Origin: Rhodoferax sp.
GTDB lineage: Bacteria > Pseudomonadota > Gammaproteobacteria > Burkholderiales > Burkholderiaceae_C
NCBI GenBank assembly: GCA_028711355.1
Contig: JAQTSL010000069.1
Location: forward strand, 1-5,509
Direction: 5' to 3'
DNA length: 5,509 nucleotides
The notes beneath the pieces are model-generated. The model worked only from the letters and a program-made list of their open reading frames with translations, was not told the DNA's origin and ran no database searches. The position numbers were made by a program, and so were the translations under genes. This document shows, piece after piece, positions 1 through 5,214 of the stretch. Numbering within the stretch: the first letter of the stretch is position 1; every line of letters starts with the position of its first letter.

Positions 1-47
1 GTTAAACAATTTGAACACCAGTGAATATTTTCTGAACTAATTTTCAT
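1..47 (-). CDS. 5' end of an unidentified gene with a CxxC motif (possible N-acetyl sugar amidotransferase), cut by the window edge
   Basis: An ATG at 47-45 opens a minus-strand frame that runs off the left edge without a stop, reading MKISSENIHWCSNCLT with the last codon cut. An in-frame TAA lies two codons upstream (53-51), so this ATG is the natural start. It begins 15 bases after the ptmE stop, on the same strand, which fits another cluster member. No clear Shine-Dalgarno sequence is visible. The early Cys-x-x-Cys resembles the amino-terminal cysteine pair of N-acetyl sugar amidotransferases (PseA/WbpG/PtmG type), which convert an acetamido group to acetamidino and are common beside legionaminic acid genes. 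That identification is inference from 15 residues plus context. Other CxxC proteins, for example iron-sulfur or zinc-binding ones, are possible, and the frame could be chance in AT-rich DNA. Confidence 0.4.
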   Translation of the reverse strand, partial: MKISSENIHWCSNCL

Positions 48-74
48 TTTTTAAATTCAACTTTAAATTTTCAT
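39..74 (-). repeat. Short direct repeat ATGAAAATT at the ptmE end and the next start
   Basis: On the minus strand the 9-mer ATGAAAATT occurs at 74-66, where it encodes the last Met-Lys-Ile of PtmE, and again at 47-39, where it encodes the first Met-Lys-Ile of the next frame. The similarity extends a little on both sides: a run of A precedes each copy, and AGTT follows the second copy directly and the first after TAA. This may be a small duplication at the gene junction, or coincidence in AT-rich DNA. Confidence 0.4.
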
Positions 75-1121
75 ATTTTTTGCGGCGACCAAGTCATCCG
101 GTCTGCCAACATCCAGCCAAGGTTCATGCATCGGATACGCCACTGTTCGTTTGGCTTGTGCTTGCAAGCGCTCAAACAAAGCGGGCATGTCGCAGCGGAC
201 ATCGGCAGCCAAAGTACTCAACGCATCCGGATCAAGTGCATAGACTCCAGCATTAATGTGTGTCCGAGCGACAGGTTTTTCCTCAAAACCCACAATTTCA
301 ATACCTTCTGTCTGCACCACGCCAAAGGGGTGCTGCCATTCATGCACACGCACCGCCATCGTGGCAGCAGCGTTGTGGCGTAGGTGAAAATCCAGCAATT
401 CACTATAGTGAATGTCGGTAATCACATCGCCATTGGTCACCACAAACGCAGCGTCGGGACGTGGATTGAGCAACCCTAGCGCACCCGCAGTACCTAAAGG
501 AGACTGCTCACGCAAGTAGTCAATCTGCACACCAATTCGCTCGCCGTTGCCAAAATGGTCTTCAATCATGTGGCCCAAGTAATGAATGGCCAGCACAAAG
601 CGGCTAAAACCTTCCAATTTGGCATGCTCAATGATGTGCTCGAGCATCGGCTTACCAGCCACCGGCAACAAGGGCTTTGGGCAGTTTTCAGTTTGCGGTC
701 GCAACCGGGTACCCATGCCTCCGGCCATGATCACCATCAGGTTTGGTCGCACCGCTGGCGTAGCAATCTCGTCCCACAGATGTAGCCCCACGACACGGCG
801 CTCCGCATCAAGCGCTGGAATTTGCTGGATTTTGTTGGCAACCATCAGTTGCTTGACCAAATCCCGGCTCATTTCCGGGGGCACGACCAGCGGATTGTGG
901 TGAATAACGCTCGTGATGGGGCTTTGCAGGTCAAGCCCCTTGAGCAAGCCGCGGCGGATGTCGCCGTCAGACAGCGTGCCCACCAACTCATTGGCGGCGT
1001 TAACCACTAGCACGATCCGAATGGCTACCTCGTTCAGGTTGGCAATGGCCTGCGCAATGCTGGCATCTTCAGGCAAAACAGCTTGCCGCCACCGAGTGTC
1101 TGTGATGCTCAATTGGCACAC
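63..1121 (-). CDS. ptmE: PtmE-like CBS-domain sugar-1-phosphate nucleotidyltransferase
   Basis: Predicted to transfer a nucleotide to an amino-sugar 1-phosphate, making the activated sugar that LegB uses. In Campylobacter PtmE the product is GDP-glucosamine; the nucleotide here is inferred by analogy. Counting from the GTG start (352 residues), a CBS pair occupies about 8-118 (TLSDGDIRRG at 49-58). The nucleotidyltransferase domain follows from about 127, with the signature GGMGTRLRP (134-142), PKPLLPVAGKPML (148-160), LGTAGAL (209-215), TNGDV (229-233, metal-binding Asp), FEEKP (279-283), NAGVY (290-294) and DVGRPDD (337-343). The protein is cytoplasmic, with no signal peptide or membrane segment. 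The start is uncertain: GTG at 1121 directly follows an in-frame TAG, and TTG at 1112 has a better-placed ribosome site. The gene lies 125 bases after neuC, unlike the tightly packed genes before it. The CBS pair suggests control by an adenine nucleotide or similar ligand, which is inference. The family call is firm; the exact substrate is not. Confidence 0.9.
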   Translation of the reverse strand: MCQLSITDTRWRQAVLPEDASIAQAIANLNEVAIRIVLVVNAANELVGTLSDGDIRRGLLKGLDLQSPITSVIHHNPLVVPPEMSRDLVKQLMVANKIQQIPALDAERRVVGLHLWDEIATPAVRPNLMVIMAGGMGTRLRPQTENCPKPLLPVAGKPMLEHIIEHAKLEGFSRFVLAIHYLGHMIEDHFGNGERIGVQIDYLREQSPLGTAGALGLLNPRPDAAFVVTNGDVITDIHYSELLDFHLRHNAAATMAVRVHEWQHPFGVVQTEGIEIVGFEEKPVARTHINAGVYALDPDALSTLAADVRCDMPALFERLQAQAKRTVAYPMHEPWLDVGRPDDLVAAKNMKI

Positions 1122-1124
1122 CTA
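1119..1124 (-). promoter_or_regulatory. Possible ribosome binding site favouring a TTG start for ptmE
   Basis: The minus strand reads TAGGTG here, then six bases (TGCCAA), then TTG at 1112-1110. This is good spacing for a Shine-Dalgarno site and would start PtmE at Ser-Ile-Thr after the initiator Met, three residues later than the GTG start. The GTG option at 1121-1119 overlaps this site and has only a weak GGA element eight bases upstream. Both starts leave the whole CBS domain intact. Confidence 0.4.
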
Positions 1125-1246
1125 TTGGGTCCGTCAGGGTTTGAATTTGAGTGCTGCATTGATATATATTTGATAGCTGCTTGCGCTTGATTGAGCGGCG
1201 TTGGAGGCGGTTCTACATAACGGTTGCATTGGATTGAACGAAAAAG
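1122..1246. other. 125-base intergenic gap between neuC and ptmE
   Basis: This is the only sizeable non-coding gap in the window. After the neuC stop I see no GC-rich hairpin with a T-tract, so no intrinsic terminator is supported. The half nearer ptmE holds an AT-rich core (about 1160-1172), whose minus-strand TATATAT could serve as a -10-like element, but no convincing -35 box is visible at the right distance. Read-through from neuC and a separate weak promoter for ptmE are both possible. No open reading frame here looks like a gene. Confidence 0.5.
1171..1190. repeat. Possible remnant of a Comamonadaceae-type intergenic repeat
   Basis: The plus-strand motif TGATAGCTGCTTGCGCTTGA matches, from memory, one arm of a short dispersed element frequent between genes of Rhodoferax, Polaromonas and Acidovorax. 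The usual second arm, which would pair with GATAGC across an AT-rich centre, is not intact: the neighbouring bases read GCTGCATTGATATATATTT instead. I therefore treat it as degenerate. It serves as a taxonomic hint and may have arrived as an insertion that opened the gap before ptmE. Confidence 0.4.
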
Positions 1247-2404
1247 TCAAGCCAGATCATAAAACGCCTTCTTGAGCAAACCTTCAAGTACACAGTGTTT
1301 AAGGGTGTCAACCACGATAGCACTGGCACCGCCATCACCATACGGATTTCGTACATCTTTCAAGCTCGCTTGAAATGCGGTGCTGTAAAGCCGCCGTAGT
1401 GCCGTTGCAATGTCCTGGCGGGTTGGCGCGCAATTAATGACGCTGTCGGCTTGCAGGCGGCCTCGTTGGCGGTCACCAATGTTGATCGTGCCTTTTTGAA
1501 AGCTGGGCACTTCAGCCAGGCCGCTGGATGAATTGCCCACCACACCATCCACATGAGCGATGCAAGATAGGTAACGCAACTGCCCAAGGGACGTGTAGGC
1601 ACGGGCATTGGGGTGCCCGGCTACAAATTGATGCACCATCTGGGTCAGCGCCCGGCCATCGGTGTCGGCATTGGGTAGGGTAAAGATCAGGTGCGTGTCT
1701 GGCTGGGCATCCAATGCAACCAGTAATTCAGTCATTTGATCGGCAGCGGTGGCAGTTTCAAGCGTGACGGGGTGAAACGTGACAAGCAGATTTTTGGGCC
1801 CAAGTTTGAAGTCAAGCGATGCCTCTAGATCTGCACGGTCAAGCAGCTTCAAGCGTTTGATGTTGTCAATACCCAGGCCGCCGACCAAAAAGACCCGATC
1901 AGGTTGTTCACCCAATTGAATGACACGCTGGCGGTACGGCTCGGCAGCCACAAAGTGCAAATGCGACATCTTGGTAATGGAATGGCGCAACGCTTCGTCA
2001 AAAGCACCTTGCGTCGTCTCACCCCCATGCAAATGCGCCACCGGAATGCGCGCCACCAAGGCGGCTGATACTGCCGCAAATATCTCAAACCGGTCACCCA
2101 GCACCACAATCAGGTCAGGCCTTAATTCATTCAACGCATCGGCAAAACCTATCAGCCCCAAGCCCATGGATTTGGCGGTACCCACGGATGTGTCGGAACT
2201 GGTCAAAATTTCGACTTTGCGGTCAATCTGAAACCCGTCGATTTCAATCTCTTTGTAGGTCAGGCCAAACTCGGGAGACAAGTGCATGCCGGTGGCAATG
2301 ATTTGCAGCGTCAGCGCAGCATCGTCTTTGATACCTTGCATCACCCAGCGCAGCAAGCCGTATTCAGCGCGGGTGCCGGTGATGACGCAGATTTTGCGAG
2401 TCAT
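1247..2404 (-). CDS. neuC: NeuC/LegG-like hydrolysing UDP/GDP-sugar 2-epimerase
   Basis: Removes the nucleotide from a 2-acetamido sugar nucleotide and inverts C2, giving a free ManNAc-type sugar for the synthase. In this context the likely substrate is a nucleotide-linked 2,4-diacetamido-2,4,6-trideoxyglucose (LegG reaction) rather than UDP-GlcNAc. The 385-residue length is normal for the family. Visible motifs are TGTRAEYG (9-16), LGDRFE (102-107), HLHGGE (124-129), HSITKMSHLHF (141-151), TFHPVT (209-214), NSSSG (291-295), GDRQRGR (310-316) and NPYGDGGAS (353-361), which together make up the two-domain GT-B epimerase fold and nucleotide site. The protein is cytoplasmic. The ATG at 2404 overlaps the neuB stop by four bases (ATGA), so translation is probably coupled. 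Sequence alone does not separate a NeuC from a LegG substrate preference; the neighbouring legB and legC tip the balance. No defect is seen. Confidence 0.95.
   Translation of the reverse strand: MTRKICVITGTRAEYGLLRWVMQGIKDDAALTLQIIATGMHLSPEFGLTYKEIEIDGFQIDRKVEILTSSDTSVGTAKSMGLGLIGFADALNELRPDLIVVLGDRFEIFAAVSAALVARIPVAHLHGGETTQGAFDEALRHSITKMSHLHFVAAEPYRQRVIQLGEQPDRVFLVGGLGIDNIKRLKLLDRADLEASLDFKLGPKNLLVTFHPVTLETATAADQMTELLVALDAQPDTHLIFTLPNADTDGRALTQMVHQFVAGHPNARAYTSLGQLRYLSCIAHVDGVVGNSSSGLAEVPSFQKGTINIGDRQRGRLQADSVINCAPTRQDIATALRRLYSTAFQASLKDVRNPYGDGGASAIVVDTLKHCVLEGLLKKAFYDLA
2401..2404 (-). other. ATGA overlap of neuB stop and neuC start
   Basis: The TGA ending neuB (2403-2401) shares bases with the ATG of neuC (2404-2402). 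Only a weak GAG-like element lies upstream, inside the end of neuB, so re-initiation by the same ribosomes is likely. Confidence 0.9.
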
Positions 2405-3408
2405 AGCTTGATCAACTCGTCGGTCCCGAAATCTTGCGTCGCAAAGCGACCCATCACCTCATCCCAGCGCATCGGCGTGATGCCCGTGCCGGGGCGCTTG
2501 GTAGTGAGGTTTTGGGGTGTGAAGCGCTCGCCGGCCATGATCGGCTGGCTGGCAACGATGGATTTGCGGGCAACCGGTTTGTTACGTGCCTCGCTGGGGG
2601 TGAGGCGCTTGATGCCGTCACCCAACGCGACTTCGATGTTGCGAATGGCGGTCACCATGGCTTTGAGTTGGGCGGGTTCCAGGCTGGCTTGGTGGTCGGG
2701 GCCGGGCAGGGTGCGGTCTAGTGTGAAATGCTTTTCTATCACCGTCGCCCCCATGGCCACGGCAGCAATGGCGACCTCTACGCCTTGAGTGTGGTCGGAA
2801 TAGCCGACTGCGACACCAAAGGCCGATTGAATGCTTTGCATGGCGCGCAAGTTGACCTCTGCCATGGGTGTGGGGTATTCGGTGGTGCAGTGCAGCACGG
2901 TGATCTTGGCACGCGGCGTGCCAGCGTATTCCAGCACGTCGATGGCGGCATCGATGTCGCCTAAAGTGGCCATGCCAGTGGAGAGGATAACTGATTTGCC
3001 AAGTTTGCCGATATGGCGCAGATAGGGCAAGTTGGTGATCTCGCCAGAGGGTATCTTGAAATGCTGCTGGTGCAAGCGCAGCAACATATCAATGCTATCA
3101 ATATCAAAACCAGTTGAAAAGAAACCAAGGTTGCGGGTAGCGCAGTGCGCAATCAGCTCGTGGTGCATCTGCTCTGAGAGTTCCAGGCGCCGCAGCATAT
3201 CGTGCTGGGATTCGGCTTTGTCAGTGGTTTGGGTTTGGTAGTCTGCCTTTTTGGCAGAGCGCGTGACCTGCCGACTGGCGCTAAAGGTCTGAAACTTGAC
3301 CAAGTCAGCCCCAGCCTCTGCGGCGGCATCGATTAACTGTTTGGCAAGCGCCAAGTCACCATTATGGTTGACACCGGCTTCGGCAATGATGAGTGTGTGG
3401 TGGGTCAT
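2401..3408 (-). CDS. neuB: NeuB/LegI-like N-acetylneuraminate/legionaminate synthase
   Basis: Condenses phosphoenolpyruvate with a ManNAc-type sugar, here probably 2,4-diacetamido-2,4,6-trideoxymannose, to form a nine-carbon nonulosonic acid. The 335-residue protein has the NeuB TIM barrel at about 1-270 and an antifreeze-like SAF domain at about 278-335. Motifs: AEAGVNHNGD (9-18), VKFQTF (37-42), FFSTGFD (96-102), KIPSGEI (118-124), LSTGMAT (142-148), LHCTTEYPTP (172-181), GYSDHT (202-207), EKHFTLDR (225-232) and GPDHQASLEP (236-245). His227 and His239 correspond to the metal-binding histidines of the family, and the SAF segment KRPGTGI (304-310) carries the Arg expected to reach the partner subunit's active site. 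I chose the ATG at 3408 because homology begins at ThrHisHisThr and it overlaps the neuD stop. An in-frame GTG at 3435 would add nine unconserved residues. Legionaminate rather than sialate as product is inferred from the neighbours. Confidence 0.95.
   Translation of the reverse strand: MTHHTLIIAEAGVNHNGDLALAKQLIDAAAEAGADLVKFQTFSASRQVTRSAKKADYQTQTTDKAESQHDMLRRLELSEQMHHELIAHCATRNLGFFSTGFDIDSIDMLLRLHQQHFKIPSGEITNLPYLRHIGKLGKSVILSTGMATLGDIDAAIDVLEYAGTPRAKITVLHCTTEYPTPMAEVNLRAMQSIQSAFGVAVGYSDHTQGVEVAIAAVAMGATVIEKHFTLDRTLPGPDHQASLEPAQLKAMVTAIRNIEVALGDGIKRLTPSEARNKPVARKSIVASQPIMAGERFTPQNLTTKRPGTGITPMRWDEVMGRFATQDFGTDELIKL
3405..3408 (-). other. ATGA overlap of neuD stop and neuB start
   Basis: The TGA of neuD (3407-3405) overlaps the ATG of neuB (3408-3406). 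This overlap also supports the shorter neuB start over the GTG at 3435. No strong Shine-Dalgarno sequence is seen upstream; the nearest candidates are AGGTC and an A-rich AAAAAGA. Confidence 0.9.
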
Positions 3409-4034
3409 GAATCTTTTTGACCTGTGTAGCGACACTGTTCTGGCAGATCGTGTCGCACCGCCAAAGACATACCAACAACACTACGCGCGCCAATGTGAAT
3501 GCCTTCTTTAATGACGCTGCCACTGCCAACAAAACACCCTGAGCCAACATCCACATTGCCATTCAGAATAGCCCCGGTGGAGATATGGCAGTGGTCTGCC
3601 ACCGTTACATCGTGCTCAATCAAGGCTTGCGAGTTGATGATGCAGTTGTTGCCAATACTGACACCGGCGTTGACGACGGCACCGTGCATGACGACCGTAC
3701 CAGCACCCAGGGCGGCGTGGCGCGAGACGAAAGCGCTGGGTGAAATGATGGCTGGCATTTCAAACCCAAACTGGCACGTCAGTTGGTACAAGCGTAGGCG
3801 GTGCTCAGGTGTCTGAATCTGCCCCAGAGTAATCAAGGCAAAGGGGCAGGTTTTGACAAGTTGGGGTAAATCGCTGTCTGTGCCTATCACTTCATAACCC
3901 AGGTGCTTGGCGTGTAATTCGCTTGGCAGACCGACGAGCCCAGCGATTTGGTAGATGCCGTGTTGCTCGATCACATCTATGCAGGCGTGCGCGTGGCCAC
4001 CAGCTCCGATCAAGATCAGACCGGGTTGTGTCAT
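3405..4034 (-). CDS. neuD: NeuD/PglD-like sugar N-acetyltransferase (probable LegH role)
   Basis: Likely transfers acetyl from acetyl-CoA to the C4 amine made by the LegC-type enzyme. The 209-residue length is typical of the NeuD/PglD family. The amino-terminal Rossmann-like sugar-nucleotide domain opens with ILIGAGGHAHA (7-17). From about 95 the left-handed beta-helix shows hexapeptide repeats (for example LGAGTVV, VSIGNNCII, VDVGSGCFVG, IHIGARSVVG). His141 in ALIEHD (137-142) matches the catalytic base of PglD. HISTGAILNG (150-159) is the usual acetyl-CoA-side motif. The family is normally trimeric and cytoplasmic. Position between the aminotransferase and the synthase, with ATGA overlaps on both sides, argues for the N-acetylation step in this pathway (LegH function). 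A sialic acid O-acetyltransferase role, known for some NeuD proteins, is the alternative, but then the window would lack the needed N-acetyltransferase. Confidence 0.9.
   Translation of the reverse strand: MTQPGLILIGAGGHAHACIDVIEQHGIYQIAGLVGLPSELHAKHLGYEVIGTDSDLPQLVKTCPFALITLGQIQTPEHRLRLYQLTCQFGFEMPAIISPSAFVSRHAALGAGTVVMHGAVVNAGVSIGNNCIINSQALIEHDVTVADHCHISTGAILNGNVDVGSGCFVGSGSVIKEGIHIGARSVVGMSLAVRHDLPEQCRYTGQKDS
4031..4034 (-). other. ATGA overlap of legC stop and neuD start
   Basis: The TGA of legC (4033-4031) overlaps the ATG of neuD (4034-4032). The upstream GGGGTC, in the final legC codons, is at best a weak ribosome site, so coupling to legC translation is likely. Confidence 0.9.
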
Positions 4035-5209
4035 GGCGCGACAGACCCCAGGCCCGAACTGCTGGGTATATTGATCACCCGTCGTGCCAGTGATTCGGCC
4101 ACCGGCAAGGGGGCTTTCGGCGCACTGGCATACATCGGCAAGCGATTCATCAGCGCCCAGACCGGGCGCGTCATTAAGCCAGCATCGTTGGTGGCGATTA
4201 GCACTGCGTCGCGCTGGTCAGCGAGCAATTCGTCAAGCAACAGCGTCTGCAACCAATAATTGCTGCTGCAACCTGCGGGCTCGGCAACCAAGCGCACGCC
4301 GCGCACATTTGCAAAGGCAGCCTGATATCGTTCAAACAGCAAACGTTTGTCGCGCAAAAAGCCTGGCAATTGCTCTAACTGCGCACAACCCAGGGCGGCA
4401 TTCAGGTTGGGCAGGCGGTAGTTGTAGCCCACCTCGTCATGCACAAAGTCCCAGCGATGCGGTAGTTTGGCGGTGGTGGTGATGTGCTTGGCACGTTTGC
4501 CCAGTTCGACATCATTGGTCAGAATAGCCCCACCGCCGCCGGTGGTGATGGTCTTGTTGCCGTTAAAACTCAAGGTGCCGATCAGGCCAAAAGTGCCAGT
4601 GTGTTGCCCGCCCACGGTGCTGCCCAGGGACTCGGCGGCGTCTTCAATCAATTGCAAGTGAAAGTCGTGTGCTACGGCTAGCAGCGCTTCTATATCAACC
4701 GGATGCCCAAAGGTGTGCATCGGCACCATGGCACGGATGACGCGGCCGGTGTTGCGGTTGATGCATTGGTAGTTGCGTATTTCGGCTGCATTTGAAAGGT
4801 AATCACGCAGTGCAACAGCATCCATACCCAATGAGCGCTCTTCGCTATCAACAAAATTCGGGGTTGCCTGGCAATAGGCCACGGCGTTGGCGGTGGCGAT
4901 AAAGGTGAGCGCTGGCAGCAGCACCTCATCGCCAGCTTGTACACCAGCCAAACGCAGTGCCACGTGCAGTGCGGCGGTACCGTTGACCACAGCAACCGCT
5001 CGCCTGGCACCGGTAAAACTTGCCAAATCCGACTCAAATCGATCCACGAATTTGCCGACCGAAGAAACAAAAGTTGAATCAAGGCATTCTTTTAGATAGA
5101 CCCATTCGTTGCCATTAAATCGCGGCTCATGCAAAGCCAATGGTCCGTTGCCAGCTACTGATTGAATAGCGTTGACGATGTCGTGCGGCAGATTGCCGGT
5201 CGTATCCAT
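4031..5209 (-). CDS. legC: LegC-like PLP-dependent sugar-nucleotide C4 aminotransferase
   Basis: Aminates the 4-keto-6-deoxy sugar nucleotide made by the LegB-type dehydratase, with glutamate as the usual donor and pyridoxal phosphate as cofactor. The 392-residue DegT/DnrJ/EryC1-fold protein shows the LegC hallmark HEPRFNGNEW (27-36) followed by VSSVGKFVDRFE (48-59). It also has NGTAALH (77-83, cofactor phosphate), PALTFIATANA (99-109), EDAAES (189-194, with Asp190 to the cofactor ring) and SFNGNKTITTGGGGA (214-228), where Lys219 is the Schiff-base lysine. The protein is cytoplasmic and usually dimeric. I chose the ATG at 5209: it starts 5 bases after the legB stop and family similarity begins soon after. 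The frame stays open upstream to 5368, but that stretch overlaps the legB end and looks like an unrelated shadow frame. The tail after INIPSS (379-384) is a short SGLGSVAP extension. No clear ribosome site is present, so coupling to legB is likely. Confidence 0.93.
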   Translation of the reverse strand: MDTTGNLPHDIVNAIQSVAGNGPLALHEPRFNGNEWVYLKECLDSTFVSSVGKFVDRFESDLASFTGARRAVAVVNGTAALHVALRLAGVQAGDEVLLPALTFIATANAVAYCQATPNFVDSEERSLGMDAVALRDYLSNAAEIRNYQCINRNTGRVIRAMVPMHTFGHPVDIEALLAVAHDFHLQLIEDAAESLGSTVGGQHTGTFGLIGTLSFNGNKTITTGGGGAILTNDVELGKRAKHITTTAKLPHRWDFVHDEVGYNYRLPNLNAALGCAQLEQLPGFLRDKRLLFERYQAAFANVRGVRLVAEPAGCSSNYWLQTLLLDELLADQRDAVLIATNDAGLMTRPVWALMNRLPMYASAPKAPLPVAESLARRVINIPSSSGLGSVAP

Positions 5210-5214
5210 GGCGC

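Larger units (their letters stand above)
1..81. other. AT-rich segment at the 3' end of ptmE
   Basis: Counting bases 1-80 gives 15 G or C, about 19%, against a clearly GC-balanced to GC-rich sequence from base 82 onward. The switch is abrupt and falls inside the last codons of ptmE (Ala-Lys-Asn-Met-Lys-Ile-stop). The segment covers the ptmE stop codon, the 15-base spacer and the start of the next reading frame. I see no hairpin followed by a T-run that would make it a terminator for ptmE. It could be a boundary between DNA pieces of different origin, or the start of a lower-GC gene acquired separately. Confidence 0.6.

Noticed and set aside
1160..1176. Perfect palindrome or operator at the TATATAT core
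   Set aside because: Pairing the two sides gives mismatches outside the central AT repeat, so no operator is supported.
1122..1246. Intrinsic terminator after neuC
   Set aside because: I found no stable GC-rich stem followed by a T-run on the minus strand.
2282..2788. Plus-strand open frame of 168 codons antisense to the neuB/neuC junction
   Set aside because: It covers two well-supported genes, has no recognisable domain and looks like a by-product of their codon bias.
1247..3408. Plain sialic acid (Neu5Ac) operon reading of neuB and neuC
   Set aside because: The adjacent LegB-type dehydratase end and LegC aminotransferase have no role in Neu5Ac synthesis, so a 6-deoxy diamino sugar fits better, though substrate choice is not proven by sequence.
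3409..3435. Longer neuB start at a GTG
   Set aside because: The extra nine residues are not typical of NeuB, and the ATG at 3408 forms the same ATGA overlap seen at the two neighbouring junctions.
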